A stretch of DNA of 64,000 nucleotides from Puccinia triticina (GCF_026914185.1 NC_070575.1:434001-498000), one strand, 5' to 3'. Shown: positions 1-12,015, counted from the stretch's first letter. Program-made: numbers and translations. The notes: generated by a model from the sequence alone, not told the origin.

Positions 1-1585
1 CTGAGCGCCCAAGGCCATCATCATCATATCCCGCTCCTTCTCTTCAGGCAGGACGTTCACAGCAGGCAAGAGACAGTCGTTCGTGTCGTCGTCGTCGTCA
101 TCATCCTCATCATCAGCGGCAAGCAAGAGTTTGCCGACAGGACTGTTGGCGGGGGAGCCCTCGAGCTCGCCAAAGCCGTCGATCCCGGAGCACTCCACCT
201 GGCCAAAGCCGGTGAGGGGGGGAGAGCCCTCGAGGAGGCTCGGGTTCTCCTTCTTCGCAGATGGTTGGCTGGGTCCATCGAGCTGGAAGCCGGGCAGGTC
301 GATCGGCGAGGACGATCGGCGAGGTCCGCCCGGCTCGGAGGGCTCGGAGAGCGGCGGCTTGGAGCTCCGCAGCGACTCCCGGTCGGTGCTCGTCGAATCG
401 GGTGCGAGGATGATGCTGGTGATGCTCGTCTGGCCCGATGGGGGAAGTTTGGGGATGACGAGTGAGGGGGATGAGGAGGAGGCTGCTGAGCTCGAGGAGG
501 AGAGCGAGGATCGGGCCAGGACTGGGGGGAGGAGAGGCTTGGATGTTGATGGTGAGCCGGGGTGGGGCAGGTCGGCGGGTGGTCTGGTGATGGTCCTCTG
601 ATGCTCATCCTCATCGCTGTTCTCTATCTCGTCTTCATCTTCTTCAGCCTTGGCACTCTGGTCCTCTCCACTGTCATCCATGCTACCAATCTCATCGTCA
701 TCGTCATCGCAGGCAAAGTCGATATCCTCTTCGTCATCGTCGCTATCCCGGGGTTGTTCTGGATTCTCTTTCTTCTGCTGGAGGATGGCTTTGAGGCCGA
801 TCTCGGATGGATTATTACTGTTACGCCTGGGCAGCTCCCTGTTGGACAGCCGGCCGCCTCTTTCGAGGAATTCGGCCTGCTTTCTCTCGCGTGTTAGCGC
901 GTTCTCGTAGGCTGCTTTTTTGGATAGCTCGTCCAGGAGATCTTTGGTGGATTTTCTGTGGATCTTGCTCTTGGATGAGGATGGGATGGGGAAGGGGATC
1001 GGGGGTCTGCGCGACTTGGGAGGGTCCTTCTTGGCCGCTTTGGAGGAGGAGGGATTGAGTTTTTGCTTGATGAGGGTGGTGGTGGGCTGGTTGATGATCT
1101 CGAGGTCTGAGTCGGAATCGGAGAGCTGGATGATCTGCTGGTCGGGGGTGCTTGCGGAGTTCTTTTTGAGTTTGTTGGCCGGAGTGTTGTGGGTGGTTGT
1201 TGTTGATGCCTTTTGGATGATATCGTCGACGCGGGTCAGGGGTGCTCTGCAGGTGGCAGTCAATCTGGCAGTTTTCTCTGATGGATAAGAATGAGCAGCT
1301 GCTGGTTCTTTTTGCTGTGTGTGTTTGCTTACGTCTTTCCAGGCTGGCTACTGTGCGCTCTGCTTCTTCTCTGTCCTTCTTGCTCAGTGCCTGTGTAGGA
1401 TGGGCATTAGTTATTGTTGTTCTGTTTGTGTTTGGTGGGTTTGGACTGACTCTGAGTTTCTTCTTCTTCTTGGTCTCCTCAGATTGGAGATGGTCTTGTG
1501 GCCTGGCTCTCTTCGGTGGAGGGTGCTGTGGCTGTGGGCTCGAGGCGGGTTCGATGGTTGATGTGTGTTCGTCTTCTGCGGCCAT
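1..1585 (-). CDS. Acidic, Ser-rich protein, 5' part (gene runs off the left edge)
   Basis: The 5' part of a minus-strand gene. Exon 1 is 1585-1333, starting at an ATG (MAAEDEHTSTIEPASS) and ending before a GTAAGC donor. Exon 2 starts near 1244 and stays open to base 1, so the 3' end is outside the window. The frame changes across the intron. The protein begins with a Pro/Lys-rich, probably nuclear segment (PPPKRARP, KKKKKLR), has a charged segment with LLDELSKKAAYENALTRERK and AEFLERGGRLSN, and then long Asp/Glu and Ser/Pro runs (DSDDDEEDIDFACDDDDDEI). No enzymatic domain is visible. The composition recalls replication-checkpoint mediators of the Mrc1/Claspin type, but that is only a guess. 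The frame was checked base by base over 1-660 and has no stop. Ser/Pro-rich readings on the other strand are shadows of this exon. Confidence 0.6.
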
Positions 1586-1639
1586 CGCTGGTGGTTGGTT
1601 CGTGGTTGGTTGGTGCTGGGGGCGCTTTGTCCAGGAACC

Positions 1640-2300
1640 CTGTGTAGTCTGATAGCCAACAGCGGCAATCCCAAGCAGCTTGCTTCCGGCCCAGAATGAC
1701 TAAGCTGGATTTATACTGTGTCCAATTGGCTGGCCAACAACGACAGCCATTTTGAATCCAATCAAGGGTCTTGTCCTGAAGGAAAATCTTGTTGGAATCA
1801 ATACTGGGTCTCTTCTATATCATTATGTCTTGGCTGGATTCTCCTCGGGGGACATATTCCTGACACATTTTGATCATCTTACAAGGGGAAGCCCCCAAAT
1901 TTGGGGTTCCAGGGGGTGTTAAAGTCATAGGGGTTTGTAAATTACAGCAAGGGCATAGCCCCCAAATTTAGGCTTACAGGGGGTGTGAAAGTCACAGGAT
2001 GTGAAAGGCCCAAAAGGGAATGGGACAGAGCAAAGGAAATGGCATTAAATTTTCAAACCTTTGATGATGCAATTTCAGGGTGACTATGCATTCAGTCAAA
2101 TGAGAAACCAAATTTCAACTGAAAAATAGGTTGAAAAACAACATTTCAAGTGAAAACTGGGTGAAATAAGGGCATTTTATTTTGGGAAAAGACACAAAAT
2201 TTGTTACTGAAAAAGTAAATATTTGGGAAAATGGTGATGAGAGATACTCAAAAACTCTGAAAATGTGAGAGAAATTCCTTTTAAACAATTTTTGAAGTTT
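1640..2300. other. Non-coding, AT-rich stretch with a duplicated motif
   Basis: No credible gene. The only structure is a pair of imperfect direct repeats at 1881-1934 and 1945-1998 (period about 64 bp), each with AGCCCCCAAATTT and CAGGGGGTGT; the first holds the perfect palindrome CCCCAAATTTGGGG. It lies next to Helitron helicase remnants read on the minus strand and could be their 3' side, but no clear Helitron terminus (hairpin plus CTRR) was found. Confidence 0.5.
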
Positions 2301-2309
2301 ATTATGAAG

Positions 2310-3076
2310 GGTGGCCACTTTCAGGCTGTGGAATCACTACCTTAGTAGTTTGGCTTGACTTGCTTCTTGACAATGCAAAACACAGGTTCATGAAGTACAA
2401 TACCAAAATTACCAATTTTTTGTCCTTGAGATTTATTGATTGTGAGGGAGGAGGCCAGATTGACAGTAAATTTCTTGTGTATGAGCTTGAAAGGCAGTCC
2501 AGACAGCTCAAGACTTATCTGGGTCAGATGTGAAAGGAATGTGACTCTGAGGGATGGGCACAGAATCATTAACTCTGTTACCTGATACAACTCTTGTGTA
2601 AATCACATTCGGGCCCAACCTGGTTCCATTACAAAGTCCCATTGTCCAATCAAGGTTCCTGAGCATTCTTATTAAGCAATTTGGTCACCTGTTGGGAGTT
2701 TGTAAACTCTTTGATCCACATTTGTAGCATTATCAGTAAGCCTTATTGAGTGATTTGGATTTATTTCAGATGGAACAAATTCAAACTGTTGCATGAGAGG
2801 ATATTAATGGTGAAGGATTGTTTAGATTCTTTGAATAAGTCCTGGAAGTAGATCTTGACCATGAACTCTGTGGTTTTCAAACTCATTTTCTGTGTCATAT
2901 ATGTCCAGCTGTAAGAATTTGGGGAATTCCTGTGAAAGTGGAAGCAAACTTCCAATGTTATGGTGAATTATACCCTTCACCTTGAATGTATGGATACCTT
3001 CACCTTGATTGTTGAGTGCATCTCTGGTTGAGGCATCGACTCCAAGAGATGTAAATGTGAAGTTGCTATTTATCAA
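2310..3076 (-). pseudogene. Helitron-type helicase remnant (decayed)
   Basis: Two separated blocks of a Helitron Rep/Pif1-helicase protein read on the minus strand. Block 3076-2822 carries FTSLGVDASTRDALNNQG, then HNIGSLLPLSQEFPKFLQL and DIYDTENEFENHR, which resembles the conserved segment (SLG..., IGSLLP, QLYIYD) of fungal Helitron helicase proteins. Block 2590-2320 carries LPFKLIHKKFTVNLASSLT followed by INKSQGQKIGNFGIVLHEPV, the C-terminal Pif1 motif (normally TINKSQGQ...VGI.L..PVFSHGQLYVALSR); the final part is lost. The blocks are in different frames with stops between them, so this is a fossil. The identification rests on motif memory. Confidence 0.6.
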
Positions 3077-3079
3077 GCG

Positions 3080-4120
3080 GATGGATAGAATGAGTTGATT
3101 TCCCTCAGGTATATTGGGTTAATATGTAATTTTGAAGATCTGAAGCAATTCAGGGGGTGGGGGTGGTTTTTATGAAGTGATCCTACCTTGGCGGCAGCAA
3201 ATTTAGGTTGTTTATCCTGTGAAGATTATTGCTTGACACTTCACACAACATCTCACTGCCCTCAAAGTTTCTGGCCTGAACCCAGGAGGCTCAGTCCAAC
3301 ACCATGCATTTGGTCTGTTTACATGATTCTTGGAATATTTCCAAAGGAATGGTTACCTGTGAAATCATGTTCAACCAAATTTCCAGCAGGAGGATCATTT
3401 AAAAATCCTTCTCTTGAGATAAACTTGAATCAATTTGTTCCTGAATAAGGCCCAAATCAATTTCAGGTGGGTCATTCCAGTTTGCGGGTATATGCACAGG
3501 GGATAGATTTGAAGAATATTCATGAGTTTGAAATGGACTCTGCATATTTCTTGGTGAAGCACTCTGGGAGCTGAGCAGGTTAAAAATAGACAATTTGGAG
3601 GTGTGGTTGCCATGATTGTTATTTCCATGCTGGGATGGAGATTTGTGTGAGCTGTGTTCAGATTGGTTTTGTGGTTGAGGATTGAAATTGTAAGAAGATT
3701 CATGATTTAGATGATACTATGTTTAGATTGGTTTTGATTTTCAGGAGATTCATGATTTTGATGATACTGTGTATGCAGGGGTCTGTTGTCAATGTTGATG
3801 GAAATTTGGGGATGAAGACCACTCATGATTTGGATTATTTGATTGTTGAGTATGAGGAAAATCTTGAGGCTGATAAATAGAATGTTGGTGCTCCTGCTAC
3901 AGAGAAAAAGAACATGGGAATGTGAATATTTCTGGTAATGATGGGAGGGCAATAATTGATGATAATGGGATTGTTGAGAATGAAGAGAGTGTGAAAGTTG
4001 ATGATGATGGGATTGTCAAGCATATATGATGAGGGGAATTATGTAGGTGTTATGATTGCTGAATTCATGCAGATCAATTATCAGTTTAACATTGCTTGAA
4101 TGGAACTGGTGTCTATAAGA
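3080..4120. other. AT-rich intergenic or decayed transposon sequence
   Basis: Only short open stretches with skewed composition (Asn/Ile/His-rich on the minus strand around 3707-4023). It may be the eroded 5' half of the Helitron copy to its left. Nothing else recognisable. Confidence 0.4.
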
Positions 4121-4994
4121 CACCAGGGAAGAAAGTGTTGCACTCTCTAGAGAGTGCCAGGCCGTAATTTTGTATGTAAGTTAGTCTGATGTGAGTTCAA
4201 TGTTAAATTGAAGTCTTTGTTCACTTTCTTCCCAATACCAGTGTAACTGTAGGTCAAGTGTTTGTGAAATGATCTATAACTCAATGCCAACCCACAAGGA
4301 TCTCTCTGTTGAAGTTTTGTGTTTGTTTCATCATTATTACAATTGCAGAAGTGATCTTCATTGCACACAAGCTTTTCCAAGAATGTATGAATCTTACCCT
4401 CAAACATATCCTTAGCCGACTGCCAGGTAAATTTTTGGAATTGCAGATTTTTTCATTCAAAACACACATAAAATCACATGATGGAACATACTTGTGAGAT
4501 ATAGCAAATTCGGAGGATCTGCACACTGGTGGATGAATCCTTGTGGCATATTTCTGACATGTCAATTCCCATATCAAATCGGGAGGAAAGTGGTTTGACA
4601 TAATATTTCTGTTCTTCAAGTATCAAACCCTTACCCCGCCAAAGCTAAGAAGGCCTTTTTCATATGCAATTGTAATCCAAGAAATATGAAATGTGAAAAT
4701 AGCGGATTCAGTTTTCCCTACCATTTTTACCAAGGGATGAAACATGATTTTTGTAATTTTTCAGTGACAATAGCTGTTCATTTTGGAATATGCATCTTGC
4801 CTAGTACATGACTAAAAATTGTACAATTTTGTAAATTTAACTACAACTGACCAAAAAATGCCATCTAGAATCCTGAATAAAGCTTCTGAAGGTAAAAGGG
4901 GTAGATTGGTGGATATTAAAAGGTGCACCAATATTCCCTTGCTTCTGGAACAAGCTGGAAAAATAATTCAACGGCTGGTCTTAGAACTCCAAAG

Positions 4995-5130
4995 GGAACA
5001 GTGGAGGACTTCCTGTCACATCTGGAACCTTCACAGATTTTGATTTAGACCCAAAAAGTCTGAATTTTTGCAGGAGAGTCTAGATTTTTGGGCTCTAGAT
5101 CACTTCTGGGAGACCTGCAGATATCGACCG
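4995..5130. repeat. Divergent copy of an AGATTT/GACTTCC repeat
   Basis: The segment starts GGACTTCCTGTCACATCTGG and ends near GACCGGAAGTCATCC, and resembles the foldback MITE at 12281-12443 and a half copy near 57550. It lies inside the 4121-6840 element, so it is a nested or ancestral fragment. Divergence is high. Confidence 0.45.
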
Positions 5131-5782
5131 GAAGTCATCCAATAAATGCTTAAATCCCCACGCATATCCCAGTGTGGTTAGAACCATTTGTCTTGTAGAT
5201 TGATCATCTTGTATATTTTCTTCACCAACCATTTTCCATTAATTTTCTTCGGTGTAGCATTGTTTCGTCACAGGTATTCATGTCTATGGTGCAACAACAT
5301 GGTGCCATTTCTCTCATAACATGGTGCTGATGTAGCACCTGCTGTCAGTTGAGACTTCTGCACTGCAGTCAGGCTGTATCCAGACCACTGAAAATGATTG
5401 GTCATGGGCCAGCAGGAGTGCCACAAAATTTGTGAGGAAAAGTGTTAAAACAATTTGTGTATGTGGGTTTGAAGGTTGGCACAATTGAACTATGGACGCG
5501 TGGGGAAACACAGATTGGCTTAGCATCCCCCTGTTTCCCTGGTGAGGGTTTTTTTTCTGTTTTAATGCCCACCCTCATGTTTGGGCCAATTTTGGGGTGG
5601 AAATTGGCAAAAATATCACACATTTACCCAGAATCAATGAACAGTGGGTGCTGTTCATTGCACTGGAAAATTCGCCTCTCAATGGCCACCACATGCTGGC
5701 CATCGATTTGGGCTTTTCTGAGCTTGACGGGCAGTGTGTACTGCCCCAAAATATCAGAAATGCTGGCGCGATGATCAGTACT

Positions 5783-6045
5783 TGCTGGTCATCACAATAG
5801 GGCTCTTCCGACTTGGGGACCCCTTTCATTTGCCCACCGCATCGTTTGGCCGTACGTTACAGTGGACAAGTGCAGTGTACATTAATCTGCTGTGTCCCCG
5901 AATCCAAATCAGTGCTGGTCATTGAAATAGGGCTCCCCCAACTCGGGGACCCCTTTAATTTGTCCACCGCAAGGTTCGGCCGTACGTTATGGTGGACATC
6001 AATCTGCAGCCTTGCCGAACCCAAATCCGATGACCAGTACCTGAT
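5783..6045. repeat. Two tandem copies of a ~130 bp unit
   Basis: Two diverged direct copies (about 5783-5912 and 5913-6045) share GCTGGTCAT, GGGGACCCCTTT, a TTGCCCACCGCA-like block and GGCCGTACGTTA. Related ACTGGTCAT/TGGCCAT blocks continue to about 6650. They form the core of the surrounding TIR element. No coding sense. Confidence 0.65.
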
Positions 6046-6843
6046 GGTCATCACATGGATGCCCTAGCCCGATGAACAGCACATACTGGTCATCGAGCAG
6101 GCCTTCCCAAGCTCGCGAGGCAGTATATAATGGCCACCCAGTCTCTAAAGCCCAGCTGAATGGCCAGCATCAGCATGTACTGAGCATTGATCCGGGAATT
6201 CCCCAGTGCAATGTGTAATTCTTCCTGGTTCATCAAGATGAGAAAGGCCCTTCTTGATGAACATCATGTACTGGTCATTTAGCTGGGTGTTTCAAAGCCC
6301 ATTAATGTGTAATCAAGTGGAGGAGATCTCCACTCAATGGCCAGTATACACCAGTTATTGATATGAGAATCCATTAACTCAATGGCCATGAACAACAGTC
6401 ATTGGGTGGAGGATGTCTCCGCTCAAATTCTGGGATACATGTTCATTAACTGGAGGATGGATGCACTTCATGTCCATTACACAGCATCATGGAGTTGTGA
6501 ATCACTCCACCTGATGGCCATCTAAACCAGTCTTTCTCCACTTGATGGCCATACAACACAGTAATCAATTGGAGGTTGTCTCAAATTCCTGGCCGGTACA
6601 CAAAAGTCAGTGGAGAATACGTCTTTGTAATGGCAGTGGAGTGGAGAAAGCCATTATACGAGTCTAACTCACCAAATCCAACAAGATTTGATACAGATAA
6701 GATCAGTATGAGTTGAGTATAAACACATGGCCAACCCACAACTCATTTACACATGGGGAAATGGTTCATATCTGGCAGACTTCTAGACAAAAATTACGGT
6801 CTGGCACTCTCTGGAGAGTGCCACACTTTCTTCCCTGGTGAGA

Positions 6844-7110
6844 GTCCGTTTGAGCAATCTGCTTGAACAGGATTGATTATTGATGTGTGATAAGAGTCCA
6901 TTCAAGCAATATGGTTGAGCGGACTCAGTGAAATTTGATCACCAAGTCTGCTTGATGAGTCTGCTTGAACAGACTTGACAACATGACTCTGGAGTCTGAT
7001 TTAATGGAGTTGCTGGTCTGTTCAAGCAGAAGAGCAAACTCTCTTACCAAATCCTTTCAGAGAGTCGCACCAGGAGTTCGTTCAAGCAGAGTCAATTCAG
7101 AGGGAACGGA
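6844..7110. repeat. Scattered repeats of TCTGCTTGAACAGACT
   Basis: Just right of the TIR element, variants of AGTCTGCTTGAACAGACT (a near-palindrome, read as TTCAAGCAGA on the other strand) occur about eight times in both orientations. Function unknown; probably the remains of another palindrome-rich repeat. Confidence 0.5.
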
Positions 7111-7148
7111 CTATGCATTGAACGGACGCGGTTAATACAAAAAAGTAT

Positions 7149-7195
7149 CGACACCGGCGTTACTTGCATACCGACGCCGGCGTTACTCGCATGAC
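7149..7195. repeat. Direct repeat of CGACRCCGGCGTTACT
   Basis: Two adjacent copies of about 22 bp, CGACACCGGCGTTACTTGCA and CGACGCCGGCGTTACTCGCA, in a GC-rich island within AT-rich DNA, just before the DUF6589-like remnant. Confidence 0.5.
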
Positions 7196-7201
7196 AGGTA
7201 T

Positions 7202-7991
7202 TTGAACTGGTTTGTTTGGCCCCCAGAGGCCATTTCTTTAGTTATATGTAGATTGGTTGAGCAGGCACAAGCAATCCTTGCCGCCAAAGGTGGCGCACGC
7301 GGGCAAGGCAAAAAAATAACTCCAGAATTCTTTTTGGGCGAATCCAAGGCAACTCGGATTGAAAAACTTGTCACGCAGGACATGCCGTTACTCTACAATC
7401 TTATCTTGCACAGAGTCCGACTGCACCAACCAGGACCTTCTCCAGAGCTCTCAACCACAGGTCCTACACGAAGTTAATCAAGAAAAACCCGTCCCGACCA
7501 GACAAGGGAGTCAGACTCAGGCTCAGACCCCAACTTGGAATCCGAAACTGATAAAGCACCAGCGGCATCCCAAAGATAAACCCCGCTATCCAAAAGAACT
7601 GCTCTCAAAGAGATCAAAGACTTGGAATCACCCTTCGACCGCACTAATCGACCACACGTTATTGCGTCAGCTGTCTGTTTGATTGTTGCGTTTGCGGCCA
7701 ACCGACGGGACAACACCCTCCAGATACAGAACTCTGCTTGCATGTGGCACGACTGAAAGGGTCAGCACCTATCTTAACTACATACATTGGCTTGGCATCT
7801 TCTCGTCAATTGGCTCACCGGGCAATCAGTTCTCTTGGCAGAATTGCAGAAAGTAAGGTTGCCAGGCAAATGGCCAGCCAGAAATCACCAATGACCCCAA
7901 TCATATGCCTGGACAACCTTGATTTCAAAGAGTCAGTCCACAAAGAAAATTTTGACGAAGAAGAAGAGGACAAGGGTGACAATGAGACTTG
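7202..7991 (+). pseudogene. DUF6589-like protein remnant (transposon-associated)
   Basis: A degenerate coding stretch that changes frame several times. Readable blocks are LVEQAQAILAAKGGARGQG then KKITPEFFLGESKATRIEKL (about 7247-7370), DLESPFDRTNRPHVIASAV with FAANRRDNTLQIQNSA (about 7620-7740), and LTTYIGLASSRQLAHRAIS followed by PIICLDNLDFKESVHKENF (about 7770-7950). The order and the CxDNxDxxxxVH motif match the DUF6589 proteins that are abundant in rusts and other basidiomycetes, where the copies are repetitive. The normal continuation after the VH motif is missing and replaced by a Glu/Asp-rich end, so the copy is truncated at 3'. It ends a few bases from the end of the RecQ pseudogene on the other strand. 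Confidence 0.55.
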
Positions 7992-7996
7992 AGTGT

Positions 7997-10306
7997 TCAC
8001 TTTTCCATTCCACCCATTAATTTTTGCCCTTTTCTCTCCGCGGCTTGTTCTGCATTTTTCCTTTTTGTTTCTTCTGCTTTTTGTTGGCGTCTTTCAAGAG
8101 TGGCTTTATTCCTTTCTGAGATTTCTTTTTTCTTTTCTTCCTCCGCATTCTGCTTTTATATTTCTAGACGCTCCAAGTAATCCACGTATGAGGCTCTTCC
8201 AACGTAGCTGTTGATCTGTTCAAGCAAGTGTGCCATTTGACCATCGTGAGCTTTGCCACCAGAAAGATCTTGGAGTTCCTTATCTGAAGCACCACCACAA
8301 AACGCTACAACTACCCTCTGTGCCTGAAACATCCCAAAGTGATCCTTGGGTTCAAACTCTGAATGCTTGGCTTCAATTTGAGTGTAATGGAATTCAGCAT
8401 ATTGTTCAACTAAAAACTCGGCAAATTTTTCCAGTTCTCTAGCTCCAGCTAGCAGTTTGATTCCTGTGTCTGCCTTAACAGCCAATCAAGTTGCAGATAC
8501 CTTTGGAATACTTGGCGACATTGGGACATTGATTGATAAATCTCTAGAGGTGATGTTTTTGATGAAGTTTTCTGTTGTGAGATGTTGGAAAGCTTCAAAC
8601 AAATGTTTTGCACTTTTGGGGTTGCAGTTGGAGCACAAACATGTTTCAAACTTCTTTTCCTCCTCTCTTAATCTTTCAAGCTTCACATTTGGATTGGCTT
8701 TGTCTAATGGAACATATCCTAGTCTGCAACAGCCAATAATATCCAGTCAAAAACAATGATGTTTGCATTTAAATATCGGCCCCAACACACAACGGTTAAA
8801 CTCACAAATTATTGAGAGACATTGCAATGCGAAGGCACACTGGGGTGATGGCAAGTGCGTCCATCCTATCATCATTGGAGTTACAAAATCACTGATTTGA
8901 TTTTTTCCTGAACTCCAATTGGTCTCAACCAGCATTATACCAAGACCTGGATTATTTTCCCCTCAACCACACCCCCCAATCATCTGGCAGATTGAAGAAG
9001 GATTGCCTCGGCCAACATGGACCACACACCTCACCCGCTTCCAGTTCTGGCCCAATCCAAGGGCCATCATGCATGAGATAATTGGAAACTTTCCATCTTC
9101 AAAACCATTGATTACACCAACTTTATCTAGGTTTCCAGTACACAAATGGTAACAACAAGCAAATGAGCTTTCTGGGTTCAAGTGTCCGCCTTGAATCTCG
9201 CGAGACTCATGGATTGCTTGAAGAACCTGCCAGGTGAGATTTTGGGTTGGAGGAATTTGGTTGTCTGGGGTTATGTTTCTGGTTGCAAAGAGCCGTTTGA
9301 TATCATGAAACGATCCCAGAGACAATTCCATTGGCACACAGATGAGCCAAATTTCTGGACGGGTGAGTTCACCTTGTACCATTGCCATGTTTTCTGGTAA
9401 GATTTTTAAGCTGTTTAGTATCTTCTTGATTGCAACAGGTCTGCAGGTTGCTGAGAGTAAAAGGATAGGCATGCCATGTGCTGCAAGAAGTCTGGCCCCT
9501 AAGTCCCCATAAGAAGGCCCAAAAATACCTCTGTCTTGGAGTTTAAAATGACAGCTGATTTTTTTTCCAAGTCTGCTGGCAACTAACCCCCACACATATA
9601 TCATGTGTGCTTCATCAACAACCGTCAAGACTAATTTGGATAGGAATAGGTGGTTGACAAATATCCGCCGGAACATTGAATTATTCAAAAGAACCTTGGG
9701 GCTCTAATACATCAGTAACATCAGCTTTAGTCAATACTCTTATAGAACAACATAAAATGAAATCTCTAACCAGGTAAATAAAGGCGTAGTCCCCTCCAAG
9801 GACCTTTTTCTCAACATCAGGTGTGAAGTTCATCTTAGTCAAATTCACAGCTTTGATATTTGCATTCTTCTTTTCCAGCACCTGATTGCCACGCATGTAA
9901 GGATTGAAATATAAGTAAGATACTGTACATCAGAACATCAAAAACTGCATACATAGCTGACTTGATTATCTCCCAGCGAGTCCAAAGGATTCAAAACCAG
10001 GATAATCAGTTTCTTGTACGCAGGAAAGAGGTGGTAGTGCACTTTGCCAATCCTTGTCTTGCCAAAACCGGTGCCAGCAAGTGTGAAGGTGTGTTTGCGA
10101 TGGACCAAGCTTATCACCGTTTCCATTTGAATTGGCTTCAGTGGTTCTGCATAGTACTTGGCCGTAGTAAGGGTGATATAGTTGGTGAGTTCTTCAACGG
10201 ACATTAAGTTGAATTTTTCCCGTAGCGTCCATTTTGAAGTCACATTTTCTTCTTGAGACAGATTCAGGACAGCCAGGTTGCCATCATTGCTGGTGGTGGC
10301 TTCCAT
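7997..10306 (-). pseudogene. RecQ-like DNA helicase, spliced, broken by stops
   Basis: Superfamily 2 helicase of the repetitive RecQ type. The first ATG in frame is at 10306. Exon 1 ends at 9962 (GTCAGC donor), exon 2 is 9881-9771, exon 3 starts at 9703; phases agree. Visible motifs: I, FTLAGTGFGKTRI; Ib, SPKVLLNN; II, VVDEAHMIYVWG; III, LLLSATCRP; then the helicase C half with SFACCYHLCTGN, MALGLGQNWKRVRCVVH and VGRGNPSSICQMIGGCG. There the conserved Arg of CGRxG is a TGA stop (8965-8963). The frame continues through NNPGLGIMLVETNW and a Cys-pair block (CLCSNC), is stopped again by TGA (8488-8486), and runs on through a Lys/Glu-rich coiled-coil tail after a TAA (8158-8156). An intron near 8740-8700 is possible. 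Motif positions and spacing are otherwise good, so inactivation seems fairly recent. Confidence 0.8.
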
Positions 10307-10309
10307 GGC

Positions 10310-10833
10310 TGATTGATGGGGTTGCCAAAAGATGACAAGGTTCTCCTCCAAGGTGATTTGATTGAATCAATGATATTTTTTTTGCCATTTGGGGTGGCTC
10401 AGTGGAGATCTTTGATCATGTAAGCCTGATCAGGCTTGATAGCTTTGATTGGGTCCCAATGCGGTTGGGTCAGTGTGCTATGGAAATACTAAATGAATTG
10501 AGAATGAAATATAGTGATGTGCTCGACATCACAGTGATTTTGTTTTTTATTCTGATTTTTGAAATATTTATTTTAGAGGTAGATGAGCTAGCTGATACAT
10601 GGAATAAAAGATACATGATAATTTTATTGAGAAGAATGCCATTCAGAAAAAATGGGTCCCGTAAGGAGGGGTTGAGAATTGACTGAGGAATGAGGAATAT
10701 AACGATGATCCGGATCTCTCATGTGAGAAATGCAGGCGAGAGAGGGACTTTCGATGAGTTAGGGGTTCTTGGAGAGAATGCAGTGAATGGTGACAGTGGC
10801 AGTGCCCGCCAATTCCCGCCCAGCAACCACCCG
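10310..10833. other. Intergenic region between RecQ pseudogene and IND1 gene
   Basis: Divergent upstream regions of the helicase pseudogene (left) and the IND1 gene (right). AT-rich to about 10690, then GC-rich. The frame of the IND1 start is open upstream to 10690, but a start there would add 48 non-conserved residues, so 10834 is preferred. No clear TATA box. Confidence 0.4.
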
Positions 10834-12015
10834 ATGTTCTCCCCAGCCACCATCCTCCGCCGAGCGACACTCCACGCCGGCCTCCCCCGCGCCGGCGAGC
10901 CCCCCAGGCTCAACATCTCCCGCTCCCTGCCCGCCAAGCGCGACATCCCCCACGTCCGCAACGTGCTCGTCGTCGCCAGCGGGAAGGGCGGCGTGGGCAA
11001 GAGCACCGTCGCCGGTCCGTCCCATCTCCACCTCTCTCCATCCATCCGAGCCAACGCCGCTCATCCGCCCGCCTCCCAGTCAATCTGGCCATCGCCCTCA
11101 GGAACCAGGCCCCGCTCAACGTCGGCCTCCTCGATCTCGATGTCTTCGGGCCCAGCGTGCCCAAGCTCATGGGCCTCGACGAGCGCCTCGCGCCCGAACT
11201 CACCCCTCGTAAGCCCTGCCCGCACATCTCCAGCCGAGAAACCCACTCACAATATATATACTCCACCCGCAAGAGAATGCCCTCGTCCCCCTCCGCAACC
11301 ACGGCATCTCCTGCATGTCCATAGGCTTCCTCATCCCCCCGAGCGACAGCCCAGACTCGGTCGTCGCATGGCGAGGCATGATGGTCATGAAGGCCGTCCA
11401 GCAGCTGCTCTTCGACGTCGACTGGAGGGGCCTCGCCGAAGACCACGCCGGACTGGATCTGCTCGTCATCGACATGCCGCCCGGCACAGGCGACGTCGCT
11501 CTCAGCCTCGGCCAACTAGTCAACATCCACGGTCCGTCCCCCCCCCCCCCCCCCCCCATCACCAAGTACATCATCCTCACTTACTGCTTTGCTCTCTCGA
11601 CAGGTGCCATCATCGTGACTACCCCGCAAGACATTGCGCTCATTGATGTCACCAAAGGCATCAACATGTTCAGAAAGCTGGACATCCCAGTTGAGCCTCT
11701 TCTTATACCACACTCCCAGTACACTCACTAAGAAAAAATCATCACCAACAGATCATCGGCTCGGTGCTCAATATGTCGACGTTCAAGTGTACAAAGTGCG
11801 ACACCAAGCACGAGATCTTTGGGCCCATGACCAGCTTCAAGCGTCTCCTCGAGCGCCACCAAGTCCAGCTCCTGGGCGACGTCCCCCTCGACCTCCAGAT
11901 CTCCCAGTCCAGCGACGCCGGCCAGCCCATCAGCACGCCCACCCACAAGCCCACATCCGCCGAGAACCCGTTCATCGAAATCGCCAGGAAATGTATCGCC
12001 CATCTCAGCCGATGA
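10834..12015 (+). CDS. IND1: Mitochondrial Fe-S assembly P-loop ATPase, IND1/NUBPL type
   Basis: Five exons with consistent phase: 10834-11014, 11080-11208, 11274-11531, 11604-11689, 11752-12015, giving 305 residues. The start gives a basic presequence ([20 protein letters not shown]), as expected for mitochondrial import. Then follow [15 protein letters not shown] (deviant Walker A with the signature Lys), [19 protein letters not shown] (switch I region), [15 protein letters not shown] (Walker B/switch II), and [16 protein letters not shown], whose CxxC binds a transferable 4Fe-4S cluster in the Mrp/NBP35 family. The HxIFG after the CxxC is typical of IND1/NUBPL, which serves assembly of respiratory complex I, rather than of cytosolic Nbp35/Cfd1. 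The last exon is complete to TGA. Intron 3 has a run of about 20 C. The gene shows no lesions and is probably a functional host gene. Confidence 0.9.

Larger units (their letters stand above)
4121..6840. mobile_element. 2.7 kb non-autonomous TIR element, repeat-filled
   Basis: The ends are inverted copies of about 54 bp. The left end (4121-4173) starts CACCAGGGAAGAAAGTG and continues through a palindrome GCACTCTCTAGAGAGTGC to CCGTAATTTTGT. The right end (6787-6840) is its reverse complement with few mismatches and finishes CTTTCTTCCCTGGTG. Directly outside lies AGA on both sides (4118-4120 and 6841-6843), a possible 3 bp target duplication, which with CAC ends would suit a CACTA/EnSpm-like or PIF-like element. 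There is no transposase inside. The interior is AT-rich on the left and, from about 5640, degenerate repeats of ACTGGTCAT and TGGCCA blocks. Non-autonomous by inference. Confidence 0.7.

Noticed and set aside
83..601. Plus-strand Ser/Gly/Glu-rich frame opposite the first gene
   Set aside because: It is the antisense of the acidic exon, which alone has a splice-supported start and continuous frame.
1881..1934. CCCCAAATTTGGGG hairpin as a Helitron 3' end
   Set aside because: No CTRR follows at the right distance and no matching 5' TC end was found, so only the helicase blocks are annotated.
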